Source: Elysia marginata
Lineage: Eukaryota; Mollusca; Gastropoda; Plakobranchidae
Direction of reading: 5' to 3'
DNA: 21,666 nucleotides
Assembly: GCA_019649035.1 (NCBI GenBank)
Contig: BMAT01004809.1
Span: forward strand, 278,138 to 299,803
Positions 1-8,913 of this stretch are shown here, piece after piece (positions within the stretch are counted from its first letter, which is position 1; each line of letters opens with the position of its first letter). A program made the translations under genes and the position numbers. Below the pieces are notes generated by a model that ran no database searches, was not told the origin of the DNA, and was given only the letters and a program-made list of their open reading frames with translations.

Positions 1-25
1 AGAAGAAGAAGAAGAAGAAGAAGAA
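1..25. repeat. (AAG)n microsatellite
   Basis: The window opens inside an uninterrupted AAG trinucleotide run of unknown full length. The following ~85 bases remain purine-rich but are not repetitive. Confidence 0.95.
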
Positions 26-1325
26 AATTAGAGCTGAGGTGGACGGGAAGTTAAAAGGAAGGAGAAAATGTAAAACATTAAAGGAAAAGAGGGAGTTCTT
101 ATAAGCTGACCTAGGAACGACAAAACGTTGTAGACATAGATAATATTGAGTTTTTAAAATTCTCCGATTATTATCAACACAGGCTACAGTGTAATTACTT
201 GTGGAACTCGAAAGAAGCCGTTTAGAGCACAAAACATGACATTGTTTTTAATGCTGTCCGTTCCAGCCGAACGCGGCTGCCTTTGAACAACTTACGACGA
301 CGAAACATGAGAGGGTGGGACAAGATACAAAAAACTAAAATCATCAAGTGTTTGTGTGTGTGTGTTTGTGTGTGTGTTGGATGGAAGATGGTGGAAAGGG
401 CGGGGTCGAAAATATTAAGAAGAAAAAAAAGACCGGTTAGTGAATGTGGTTTTAAGAGGCGGGGGAGGGGAGGGGGAGGAGGTCATGAAATAATTATTTT
501 CTTGTCACCAAAAGACCGTGGGAATCTACCAAAATGTACTTAATGCCTGCCTGGTGTTTTAGGGTATTGAATTGGAGAACTAGGGTGTATCTTGCTTTAC
601 AAATGAGGACACGAATACAATGTACCGGTACACACACACATACAGAGACACACACAGAGTTTAGTTGATCCTGTAACTAAGAAAAAGATGACAACATTGC
701 CACGTCCCGACCGTAATTTACAGACAGAGATTCTTAACCGCTTACATTTACAAGAATACAACACAGAGATCATCACTTAGAGTAAGAAAGCTACAGCTAC
801 ATGCATTCATGGTACGCTTAAAAATGTCTTGACTACAAGATTTAAAAACCTTCTGAAAAAAGGGAGGAGCAGGAGTGAGCTGTTAAATTTTTTTAAAAAG
901 TTTTACCCAAAACCCTTGTAATGAAAAACTGCTTTTGAAATCCTCATTTCTATATAAAAAAAACCGTTGTCACAAATGTATTTTTTACTTTAAAGAAAGA
1001 AAAAGATAGATACACACAGTTAACAAGTTGTTCAGGTCCTTCACCCCAACTGAATTTTATCACACAGAAAAGCAGATTAAATAAAAGTAAGTTTTAGGTT
1101 TTAAAAATTTTTTTCTTCTTGAAAATCTTTAACAGTTTTTACACAGTTAGCTCCCTCTATAGACTTGGTTAGAGGATACTAAAAAAATGTTCCTATTTAA
1201 GCAAGTTGCACTAATATCATGGTTACTACATGTAGGTCATATGCTTGAGACTGATTGCTATCACTTAATTTAGGTCACACGAACTAGGCTGTAACCATCG
1301 ACTGGTCTTGATTCAGTTGTTTGAG
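26..1325. other. Intergenic-type DNA, no gene seen
   Basis: This stretch holds a GT-rich microsatellite (349-378), a GGGGA-rich purine patch (459-482) and a short CA-rich run with one TACCGGTA palindrome (623-660). The only longer open frame, 283-543, runs through the GT and purine repeats and is low-complexity. I see no splice-bounded exon, RNA gene or transposon end here. Confidence 0.6.
349..378. repeat. (GT)n microsatellite, interrupted
   Basis: About 15 GT dinucleotides broken by a few extra T bases. It is a simple-sequence repeat. Confidence 0.9.
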
Positions 1326-1723
1326 ATAATAATAATAATGTAGATAATTTATAAAGCGCTTTCCCCAAAAATATTTAGCTCAAAGCGCTATTACATACTA
1401 AAAACTCATTCATACAATACATGTACCACTATGGCAAAGAAAGTGTAACATAAAAATAATAAGTACATTATTTGCACACACACACATCCACACATGCATG
1501 ATCTACTCGTAGGACATTTACCCTATTCCCAAACAGCCTATTGAAGAAACATGTGCGTTTTTAATTGTTTTTTAAAAGCATCCTCTAATCCTATATCTCT
1601 GAGGTCTTGGGGTAAGTTGTTCCATAACTTAGATAACGGACCAAGTTTTATGTCACAACAAAGGCAATACACATACCCGACTGTTGTAAAGACATCCTCA
1701 CCAATTTGTCCTTTCATTGTCAT
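1326..1723 (-). mobile_element. 3' end of an L2/CR1-type LINE
   Basis: On the minus strand the segment first encodes a reverse-transcriptase ORF C-terminus: LWNNLPQDLRDIG, then FKKQLKTHMF, then stop at 1538-1540. This is the usual W-N-x-L-P ... F-K-x-x-L-K-T-H-x-F ending of L2/CR1-group non-LTR retrotransposons. A ~200-base 3' UTR follows with a GT-rich patch and the typical paired GCGCTTTGAG ... AAAGCGCTTTATAAAT motif (about 1353-1392 on the plus strand), ending in an ATT microsatellite tail at 1328-1340. ORF similarity fades above about position 1640, so the copy is strongly 5'-truncated, as is normal for LINEs. Seen: motifs, order and tail. Known: clade-typical ending. Inferred: exact clade; CR1 is the alternative. 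Confidence 0.85.
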
Positions 1724-1796
1724 TATCTAACGCCACCTAGCTACTGTAAATGTACCATTATCTCTATGACGATTGCCAACCAGTTATGCGCTTATA

Positions 1797-2207
1797 TCGA
1801 CATGCTTTCGAAGATCGATAATATGTCGATATATAAGAATGCCAATTAATAAAATGCAAAGACAAAGAGGGAAAGAATAAGGGGACGTCAACGATGCCTA
1901 TATCATTAAAGATAACTAATGACCTCCCTTGTTTTTCTTACAGGAAGCGACCTTGGGATGCAATTGTTTGCTGTGTTATTAGACTTCCTTTTTAAAATTT
2001 TTCAATAAAACCACAACTTGTTCGTTCTTTCTTTACTTTTTGTTTTTCTGATGTTTTTTAAAAAATAATTTCAGTTGTTAGCAAAATAGTCAGGGAAACA
2101 TCGATATGAGACAAGTTGTTGAGTTAGATTATAGAGGAAAAACTTCCGCCAAAGCAAATTCCATCGATATGTCAGAATGTCGATAAAGTGACTATCGATA
2201 TATAAGT
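1797..2207. repeat. Duplicated TCGATAT-rich clusters
   Basis: Two ~45-base blocks, 1797-1841 and 2162-2207, share the order TCGAYATG ... TCGATAA ... TCGATATATAAG. A further CATCGATATGAGACA lies between them at about 2100, and a related CGATATGAGACAG is at 4591. The spacing varies, so this is a divergent duplication rather than a clean tandem array. It could be a regulatory cluster or an old repeat. Confidence 0.6.
1944..2025 (+). CDS. Candidate 3' terminal exon with poly(A) signal
   Basis: A strong splice acceptor (pyrimidine run CTCCCTTGTTTTTCTTACAG ending at 1943) is followed 60 bases later by AATAAA (2004-2009) and then by T/GT-rich sequence from about 2018 on, as expected downstream of a cleavage site. 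Two of the three frames stay open for 17-20 codons; one reads KRPWDAIVCCVIRLPF and stops. The end at 2025 is a guess about the cleavage site. If real, this is the last exon of a plus-strand gene whose upstream exons are not identifiable here and may lie left of the window. Acceptor plus poly(A) signal can occur by chance in AT-rich DNA. Confidence 0.3.
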
Positions 2208-2506
2208 GGAGTGTACAGTATTACTTACCGCAAGTATTCTATTTTACCCATTCGTGTCGAGTATTTCTAAGAGTATAAGCCCTACCATATGACTTGATCT
2301 TACAACATTTCTTCTAGTTTGGCAACCTTTCTCGGGAGGTGGATGGCCGTTGGAATTTTGAAATGTTTATAGGCCATAACGTTTTGCGATAAATTCCATT
2401 GAGTCTCTCTTGGAATATCCCCAGGAATGCCTGCCGGTACTCACGTTTCGATTTTCATATCCACCCCCTGCCTTTCTTTCCACGACTACTGTTCAATGAA
2501 CGTTAT

Positions 2507-2625
2507 TATTGAGGTTGAGATTAGAGCGCAAAATTAATTATCGATCCTGTTTGCAAACTCCCTCTTTTAAGTCAATTGCTTGCAGGCAAGAACGATAACT
2601 TTGTGCTCTATTCTCATTCCCATTA
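2507..2625. mobile_element. Hairpin MITE-like element, copy 1
   Basis: The segment is an imperfect palindrome. The left arm from 2517 reads GAGATTAGAGCGCAAAAT and the right arm ending at 2615 is its inverse, GAGAATAGAGCACAAA on the minus strand. Pairing continues inward through TTATCG and a TGCAA block. It shares sequence along its length with 9386-9499, including TTGCAGGCAAGAAC. No coding capacity. Most likely a short non-autonomous foldback DNA element; termini and target duplication are not sharply defined. Confidence 0.65.
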
Positions 2626-2862
2626 CATGTACTAACGTTTCCCCAGTTTCTAAACCCCAATATCTTGCAGTCTCCTCAAGAATTTCTGAAACTTCCAGTT
2701 CTTTCTGTCCTACTTTTGTATTACATGACGCACCCCCCCCCCTACTCCCTAAAAAATCCCCCTGCCTGGTCTAATCCGTAGAAAACAGGTCGCGTTCCTT
2801 AATCCTCAGCCGCTTCTATACAGTCCCCAGCTAGCTCCGCGGAGTCCACGCCTACATGAGCC

Positions 2863-3243
2863 ATGGGGATTTTTAGGCCTCTCTTCAAACAGTCCGGAGC
2901 TTACAGGTTGGTACAATACCCTGCTCTGTTGACGCGTAAGAGCTGCTTCCTGTGTGCAAGGTGTACTCAGCACATGGCTTTGTTGATACAAGAAACCTTA
3001 GCAGTACTGTTTTACTGTACAGAGCCGGGAAGTTCTGTAGAATTGCTTCCTTTAATTCATCCAATGGAAATAAAATACGTGTATGCATCGAGTTGGAAGC
3101 GCTCGACTGAATCGAAAGTTAGCGGGTATTCTGTCGTGCTGCTGCTACTGCTCAAAGTGTCGACCAGCACGGATACTTTTCTAAGTTTAACTAAGACATT
3201 AATGGTCATCAGTACCCGCCGATTCTTCTTCATGTTGGCGTAG
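2863..3243 (+). CDS. Unidentified 126-codon ORF, strand uncertain
   Basis: This is the longest ATG-started frame in the window. The ATG at 2863 has a favourable context (G at -3 and G at +4: GAGCCATGGGG). The product has six cysteines, no recognisable domain and a leucine run in its second half (SVVLLLLLKV). On the opposite strand of the same DNA an ATG-started 67-codon frame (3088 down to 2885) contains PLDELKEAILQNFPALYSK and is bounded by an acceptor-like TTTCGATTCAG with a CTAAC branch-like motif and a donor-like GTAAGC. Only one strand, at most, is likely coding, and I cannot decide which. Confidence 0.2.
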   Translation: MGIFRPLFKQSGAYRLVQYPALLTRKSCFLCARCTQHMALLIQETLAVLFYCTEPGSSVELLPLIHPMEIKYVYASSWKRSTESKVSGYSVVLLLLLKVSTSTDTFLSLTKTLMVISTRRFFFMLA

Positions 3244-3440
3244 GCGACTCAAAGTAGATAACTCTTCTAACGCAAGTTTTGAAAGTTCGAGGCGCAGATC
3301 TCTAGCTATGCAGAAGCTTGATCCAGCCCCAAAATCCTCTCCCGTATGGGCACCAATAAAACTTTCATTTTCACCAAATCTACAAGGTGATTTGGTTTTC
3401 TTGAAGTCGGACTTCCTGCTTTGACCCGCACCCACTGTCA
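3199..3440 (-). CDS. Unidentified exon-like open frame
   Basis: On the minus strand an acceptor-like pyrimidine-rich site (TATTTTGCTCTGACAG, ending at about 3441) opens a frame of about 80 codons ending at a TAA at 3199-3201. The product is hydrophilic, with SRKSDFKKTKSPCRFGENES near the start and a leucine/glutamate-rich helix-like end (LRLELSKLALEELSTLSRL). There is no ATG at its start, so it would have to be an internal or terminal exon. No family recognised, and no AATAAA close downstream on this strand. It could be chance openness. Confidence 0.2.
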
Positions 3441-3477
3441 GAGCAAAATACAGCAGGTTACAACATAATCCCAGCAA

Positions 3478-3919
3478 AGACCCACGACTCGAGATCTAGA
3501 ATAAGACGTTGCTACAGACCAAGTCAGTTATTGAACAATGATGAGCCACAAAGTTGCGCCTCTTTGTCTTGAGTTAGAGTTGTGCTCCAAGCAGGTATCT
3601 CATCATCATATCCACCCAACTCTCTACAAGTTTTATTTCATTCGTAATAAATTTTCCTCTGTCTTCCAAATCTGAACTCTCGTGCAAATCAGTATAAGGG
3701 AATGAGAGAAGAGTGGGGGTAGGGGGGGGAGAAGTTAAGCGTATACGATAGCTGCCAGAGAAAAGCCCAAAAATATTACGAGAGATGATGAAGCTTGAAA
3801 TACCCGGTTCTATGAAAACAAACTACCGTCATTCATGCCATCCCTGTACCCAACGCCCAACGTTCTTTTTACATGTAGGTCCACAACCCTTCTGGTCAGT
3901 TATCGTTGCACATTGGTTC
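3478..3919. other. No gene seen
   Basis: Unique-looking sequence with a short G-rich patch at 3714-3731. I see no supported exon, RNA or repeat here. The 5' part of the adjacent LINE may extend into the right end but is not recognisable. Confidence 0.5.
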
Positions 3920-4290
3920 ACTGAACACCAAAAGTTTGCTCGAGCTTCATGAAGCCTTGGACCTCCCAAGCTTAATGTATAGAAGACTTCGTGGAGATTT
4001 GATAGAAGCATAGAAACTAACGAACGGTTACTATAACGTTAATGTTGAAGACTATCTTACATTGAACAAAGACACCAGATCAAGAGGTCATTGCTACAAA
4101 CTCGCAAAAACAGAACTGCCACCTAGATATTAGAAAAAAAACTACGTTAGTCTAGGGATATTGAGACATGGAATAACCTCCCCGAAATCACTGTTACTAC
4201 CCCAAGTATTAACTCATTCAAAAAACCAAGTCGACAGGCTACTGCACAGATACAAATTCTGCATGGATTTCCTTCTCAAGCCATCTCTTT
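3920..4290 (+). mobile_element. Decayed LINE reverse-transcriptase C-terminus
   Basis: Reading the plus strand from about 3921 gives LDLPSLMYRRLRGDLIEA (3957-4010), then after an in-frame TAG at 4011 KLTNGYYNVNVEDYLTL, then RSRGHCYKLAKT (about 4078-4113). A second TAG follows at 4129. After a frameshift comes WNNLPEITVTTPSINSFK (about 4169-4222), and after another shift VDRLLHRYKFCMDF. This order (LPSL-YRRLRGD-LIE-YK, RGH-YKL, WN-LPE-V--P--N-FK--LD) is the C-terminal signature of jockey-superfamily/CR1-like non-LTR retrotransposon polymerases. At least two stops and two frameshifts make it a dead fragment. The 5' part is absent. Confidence 0.85.
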
Positions 4291-4470
4291 GATCCCCGCG
4301 AGTAGATGGGGATCGGGATCAAGACCATCAACGGACCTCTGGCTCATCAAGATGATTTTTCATGTATTCCTGTATTAATATGGCTGCTACACTGGTACTA
4401 AGCTCATCCATTATGGGTTAATTCCAGATCTTTTAGGGATTATGAAAAGAAAAGTAAATTAACAAAAACG

Positions 4471-4498
4471 GGAAAGAAAGAAAGAAAGAAAGAAAGAA
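4471..4498. repeat. (GAAA)n microsatellite
   Basis: About seven tandem GAAA units. Confidence 0.95.
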
Positions 4499-4528
4499 GT
4501 TTTGTGCAAGGTCGATTGTTTACAGACT

Positions 4529-4640
4529 TTCAATATGAGACAGCACTTACCTCGATATTACACAGCATGCAATAAGTGACCTAACTCTTTCGATATGAGA
4601 CAGTACTTACCTCGATCTAACACAATATACAATACTTACA
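4529..4640. repeat. 60-bp tandem duplication
   Basis: ATATGAGACAGCACTTACCTCGAT at 4533 recurs with one change exactly 60 bases later (4593), and both copies continue into ACACARYATRCAATA. Two units only, the second incomplete. Confidence 0.85.
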
Positions 4641-5282
4641 GTTACAAAACCTGAGCAAATTCTACCCTTTGAGGTTCTCACTCCTTCGCTTCCATCACAT
4701 CTGGAGGTAGAGGATAGGAAAAAAAAGCAGACCATTTTGAGTTAAATTGCAGACCATTGCCCAGCCAGTCCAATGCAGGTTACATATTGCTTGACTATAA
4801 ATAAGGTCAAAATTATAATGTCTAGATATAATCACGCACAATCATCAGTGGTACATACACGCAGCTTGTGACACTGGTCCCGTGCAAACTCTAAATGTCT
4901 CGCGTCGTGGGAGAATGAATCGGAAGTCGGAAATCCCTTTCTGAGGAAAATGCCATAATATTATACAGGTCTATTTTTTCATCTTCTTCTCTATATATTT
5001 CAAATCAACAAAAGTGTTTATATCTTCCCTCAAAATATGAATAATTTTATGACGATTTTGACTAGTGAAATTTAGAAAAATGTCTATTCGAAAACAGAGA
5101 AAAAGCATTCGAAGGTGATAATTGCAACTTCCGACCCATTCACCCTGGTCGCGAGGCAAAGAGTACGTTTTTTTATTGAATAACTTTGTCTGGTTAGAAC
5201 AAACCCACTTTGCCCCGACGTTGATCACATGGTTAGGTTAGGTTGTTTGAATTTTAACTTCTCTTTTCAACTACAAGGTTAT
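4641..5282. other. No gene seen
   Basis: AT-rich sequence without convincing splice-bounded open frames, RNA genes or recognisable repeats. The 85-codon minus-strand frame at 4971-5228 has skewed low-complexity composition and no supporting signals. Confidence 0.5.
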
Positions 5283-5544
5283 ACCAGAGACGGCGCTTGG
5301 GACAATTGAAAGCGTGCTGCCACACTGTGATGTAAGGAGCGCTAGTATACACCACACCCAGTCACATTATCCTGACACTGGGCCGACCAGACTTAGCACT
5401 AAATCCATAATGCCAGACACTAGGCGGATCAGCTGCTAATACATGTACCAATTTTAAAGTCCATGGTTTGACGCGGCCCGGGATTGAACGACGCATCCCC
5501 CGATCTCTGAGCGAGTGTCTTACCGCTAGGCCACAGAGCCGGTT
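5283..5544 (-). mobile_element. tRNA-derived SINE with conserved central domain
   Basis: The minus strand carries a tRNA-like head starting near 5540. It has an A box TGGCCTAGCGG (5533 down to 5523) that fits TRGCNNARYNGG exactly, and a B box CGTTCAATCCC (5490 down to 5480) about 43 bases later, the spacing of a tRNA. The body, about 5405 down to 5290, contains CAGTGTCAGGATAATGTGAC followed by TGGGTGTGGTGT, and later CAGTGTGGCAGCAC. From memory this resembles the conserved central domains of molluscan SINEs; I cannot verify which superfamily. The 3' end and target-site duplication are not clear. Decayed but recognisable. Confidence 0.8.
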
Positions 5545-5579
5545 GTTGATCCCATGACTTTTCCATGCATTGGTATAGA

Positions 5580-5595
5580 CTCGAACCCAGACCCC
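5580..5595 (-). other. Second B-box-like motif upstream of the SINE
   Basis: GGGTTCGAGTCT lies on the minus strand about 90 bases upstream of the SINE B box, with no visible A box. It may be the remains of an upstream tRNA-like unit or adjacent SINE, or chance. Confidence 0.3.
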
Positions 5596-5600
5596 CATCA

Positions 5601-5942
5601 AGCCGAGAAGAGAAGTTTAGTGGGACCCTGATATAATAAACATTCTCAGGGTTAAAAATTAGGTCTGATTTTAGAAACTGAATTTGATTATTAAAAAAAA
5701 AATAGTCTAAAAACAACCGAAGTGGAACACTCCACCAGAATTGACTTTACCTGTTAGAAGTTGAAGTTTGATCGAGCGTCAGACAGTCTCGCTGGCGAAT
5801 CTTACTAAAGGCAGACATTCCCGGGCATTCCTACTTATAGCCTACTTCTCTTCACTCTTAATTTCATATTTTTGACTGCCGATTCTATTGTACGTTCACC
5901 AACTTACAAGTCAATTGTACTTTTATAAGTCCAAAGGCTAAA
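5601..5942. other. No gene seen
   Basis: Unique-looking sequence with an A run at about 5693-5702. No supported feature. Confidence 0.5.
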
Positions 5943-6205
5943 CTATTTTGATATGAATTGACATATTTTGTTATGTATTGACATTATTTTGTTATACATT
6001 AACATCATTTTATGACATACTGACATTATTTTGTGCCATATCGACATTATTTTGTTTTGTATTGACATTATTTTGTGACATGTTGACATTATTTTGTGAC
6101 ATACTGACATTATTTTGTCATGTTTCACATTGTTTTTGACATATTGACATTATTTTGTGACAAATTGTCATTATTTTGTGACATATTGACATTATTTTGT
6201 GAACA
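5943..6205. repeat. 21-bp AT-rich minisatellite
   Basis: About a dozen units of roughly ACATTATTTTGTGACATATTG in tandem, most exact at 6060-6200 and more degenerate at both ends. Because the unit is 21 bases, one minus-strand frame (6128 down to 5943) stays open as heptapeptides of the type HKIMSVC. The openness is explained by the period and is not evidence of a gene. Confidence 0.9.
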
Positions 6206-6421
6206 TATTTTGTGACAATATTTTTGCTTTAATGTTTGTGTTCATCTATCCTTTGTCACGCCTAAGTTTTGTTGTCCTGCAGTTTCTTAATCTCCAATAT
6301 TTCTGTTTCAATGTTTGTGTTTATTATGTGCGTGTTAATGCAATACATGTACATCTACATCATTTACATGTATTATTGTGCAATGATTTTTGCTTTAGGT
6401 AAAAGGAGAACCTTCAAAATA

Positions 6422-6942
6422 GTACAGTGCATCTCGGATCCAACGATTTTCAAGGGAAAGTGTGTCAGTTTCATGAAAGCCAAGGTTCTTTGAGAGCAAT
6501 GTTTATTAATCTTAAAGGAGCACTATGAGAAGACGCTACACTATTAATTCATAAAACTTTGTCTTCCATCTAATATAAAGAGAAATTCTTTTACTTAGTC
6601 ACGTAGGGATGCAAACTTTTGAAAAGTTAGCCTTTAAGTTACTACGGTATTGCAATCTTCAATCTCTGTCTCTCGGTGATACATGTATTTTACTGATAAA
6701 ATGGCAATCAGTTATCATACGAGGAAAACCGGTTGGGAAAAGACCTACATGTAGTTTCCGGTTCACATGTTCCAGTTCGTTGAAAACAAGGCTTGCTTGA
6801 AAGGACTTTGTTCTAAATGTTATAACAGTTACATGTATAATTATTATATGGCTTAAGCGGAAAATAAAATCGGGACTTTATTCCAGTTCGTTGAATGCAA
6901 GGTATCGTGGAGTCCAAGGTTGTTAAGTTAAGTCTATTGTAT
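6422..6942. mobile_element. Possible decayed pogo/Tigger-like element
   Basis: The left end TACAGTGCATCTCGGATCCA resembles pogo/Tigger terminal repeats. Near the right end, TTCCAGTTCGTTGAA followed by a CAAGG occurs twice (6771 and 6882), similar to the repeated TTCGTT...AAGG motifs inside Tigger ends. The right terminus TCTATTGTA matches the left only poorly, so boundaries are uncertain. There are three TACATGTA palindromes inside. Confidence 0.25.
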
Positions 6943-6984
6943 TTTTTAGATAATTATAGGCTAAGATTTAAAGGATTTTAATGT

Positions 6985-7036
6985 TTGTGGCGTTGTGGTC
7001 TTTCGGATCAAGAGACCCGGAATTCGATTCCGGGCG
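6985..7036 (+). mobile_element. tRNA-like SINE fragment
   Basis: TGGCGTTGTGG at 6988-6998 fits the A-box consensus with one mismatch. A B-box-like GAATTCGATTC at 7020-7030 sits inside a paired stem CCCGG/CCGGG. The A-to-B spacing is about 32 bases instead of about 45, so the D/anticodon region is shortened and this cannot be a functional tRNA. A partial tRNA-derived SINE head is the best reading. Confidence 0.5.
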
Positions 7037-8095
7037 TATTGGAAAAGGCTACTTGTCTGAATTATACAAGTTAAGTTATAGGGAATGGGATTAGAGGTAA
7101 AACAAGAGTAACGTCCCTTTTCTAGAAGACAACACCCCAAAATACCATAGTGGTTATTTTAATCTAGACCTAGATTTTAGGGTCTTATATTGGTAAGTTT
7201 CTTACTTTTAATTTTATAAACGATTTCACATCTAGAACTAAAAACTATAGAGCTAAATAAAAAGTTTATCTTAAAAAAAAAATCTTAAAAGATTTTATTC
7301 ATAAGACAGCGGGTAATCCCATTTAATTTTTACATAATATTGTCTTTTAAGTATTTTCTAAAAAGTACGCTAGAACGGAAATCGGCATGTGCTAGCCTTA
7401 ATGATTAAATATCACTCGGAGAGACATCAGGAAAGTTCCACTACTCTTGTTGAAATCTTATTCCCTATAACAGTATACTATAAGCTATAGTACACAGTAC
7501 TCATTTTCTCGCCTCACTCAGGCTGAGTGAGTACACGGCTATCATGGGAAGTATAAAATATAATCAGTCTATATGCTAGAATGACACATTATTTAAATGC
7601 TGCTTCTCTGTATGTTCAGAAAGTATATTGGTTGGCAATATGAAAAACGTAGAGTGTTTTATGTTATGATTTAGTCGCTCGAAAACGTAAACCGGTACAG
7701 TGCAATGTACAATTCTGTCTGTGACTTCAAAAGCATTTGATGATCTTTGAGTTTTAAACATAAATCGTACAGTTTCATTAGTCGACTTAATCAGCTTTTC
7801 GGGAACTCATGAATTTCAAGTCAATGTGGGTGTGCTAGGTAATTAGATTTCTATAAAATAAAAACACTTCTTGATGATATAAACAATTTTTGAAAATAAC
7901 CTTCCTTTTCTCGCATATTTCATGATTTGTGATTGATAGCTGACAACGTTCTTTAAACTTGCATATAAAATTTGCCATATCGAAATGGTTTAAGGTAAAA
8001 AAAAACACAACAAAAACAACAGCAACAAAAAACAACGACAACAAAAAAACATGCTATTAGCGCTCGCGCATTTTTTAGATGCGTTTACAGTGAAA
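7037..8095. other. No gene seen
   Basis: AT-rich sequence. It contains a 19-base palindrome (7513-7531), an AACAA-rich run (about 7999-8047) and TTTTTTAGATG just before the next transposon. I see no exon or RNA gene. Confidence 0.5.
7513..7531. repeat. Perfect 9-bp-arm palindrome
   Basis: CTCACTCAG, one G, then CTGAGTGAG. The perfect inverted repeat could form a cruciform. It lies about 40 bases after another near-palindrome, CTATAAGCTATAG, at about 7480. Function unknown. Confidence 0.8.
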
Positions 8096-8097
8096 TC

Positions 8098-8603
8098 TGC
8101 TTATTAAGTGAACACCACCATGGAAAGTTCGTTAATTCTTGCAACCAGACCAAATAAGTCGGGTGTCTCGCAGTTTTCACATTAACAGAGGATGATATTT
8201 TGAACAATGAATATTTCTGAGACTCTAAACTTTAAATGTTGTATCAAATTATCAAAATTTTGGGAAAAGTTATAAGAACTTATTTTCATTTGTTATATAA
8301 GTAAAATAAAGGAATGATATTTTGTTTTTAAAAGGCGATTTCACAAATTTAAATTATCTGACATCTGACTGATTTTAACTGATCTCAAGACATCTGAAAG
8401 TCAAACCTTTATAGAGATGGTGCCCTTTACAATGGGATTCATTTCACTTGAACTCCGATAGCTCGTATTTATACATAATTCGACTCTATTTTAGGTTCCC
8501 ACTTGGCATTTTTTTCATTGTTAAGTATCCTTTAACTCCATCTTCGGATATTTCAAACTTAATTGACCGGTCCAAAGCGCTTCGACTTAAACGGGGTGAA
8601 CTG
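8098..8603. mobile_element. pogo/Tigger-like non-autonomous transposon
   Basis: The element begins TA|CAGTGAAATCTGCTTATTAA and ends, read on the minus strand, TA|CAGTTCACCCCGTTTAAGTC. Both termini share CAGT followed by a T/A-rich stretch with AAGT, and TA dinucleotides flank both ends (8096-8097 and 8604-8605), the target duplication of the Tc1/mariner/pogo superfamily. Inside the right end are repeated TTCGA/CTCCGAT-type motifs typical of Tigger-like ends. No transposase frame is present in ~0.5 kb, so it depends on another element. The terminal repeats are only moderately similar, so it is old. Confidence 0.6.
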
Positions 8604-8605
8604 TA

Positions 8606-8767
8606 TGGCGTTTAGCTACCAAAAATGGCGAACGCTTCCGGGAAGCTTTTTTGTGCAGTGAATCAATGTGACCCTTATTCACGTAGAACCACGTTGATCC
8701 AAAGCACAATAGAGTTATTCATACTCTAACTTCCGGGAGTGTCCGCCATTTTGATAGCTAAACGCAA
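8606..8767. mobile_element. Foldback MITE, 162 bp, TA-flanked
   Basis: The left arm TGGCGTTTAGCTACCAAAAA pairs with the right arm, which on the minus strand begins TTGCGTTTAGCTATCAAAAT. Pairing continues through TGGCGRAC and TCCCGGAAG, and further inward through TGTGCNNNGNATCAAYGTG to ATTCACGT, close to the centre. The right arm has a ~20-base insertion containing AGAGTTATTCATACTCT, itself a small hairpin. TA flanks both ends (8604-8605 and 8768-8769), and the left TA is shared with the neighbouring pogo-like element. No ORF. The arms carry GGCGGAC/CCGGAAG-type motifs resembling YY1 and ETS sites, possibly by chance. Confidence 0.75.
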
Positions 8768-8913
8768 TATTTTTGTGATGTGCATAGTCTCAATTTTTGG
8801 AGTGTGCAAATTTAAATCGTTTAGCTCTTGCTTTGCTGAAATAGGTGATAAAATGATGAAGTCAACATTCTTTAGGTTGCGTTTACAGGCTTTCAATGTA
8901 TCGCACGTATATA

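Noticed and set aside
283..543. 86-codon plus-strand frame
   Set aside because: It starts at a non-ATG codon and runs through the GT microsatellite and a GGGGA patch, giving poly-Cys/Val and poly-Gly. This is simple-sequence openness.
3829..4011. 60-codon minus-strand ATG frame with four cysteines
   Set aside because: It overlaps the plus-strand LINE reverse-transcriptase fragment in antisense over much of its length and has a poor start context.
5362..5716. Two overlapping minus-strand frames of 79 and 95 codons
   Set aside because: They are translations of the tRNA-derived SINE (head, A and B boxes), not protein genes.
6985..7036. Functional tRNA gene
   Set aside because: The A-to-B box spacing is too short and no acceptor or anticodon stem can be formed, so a SINE fragment is preferred.
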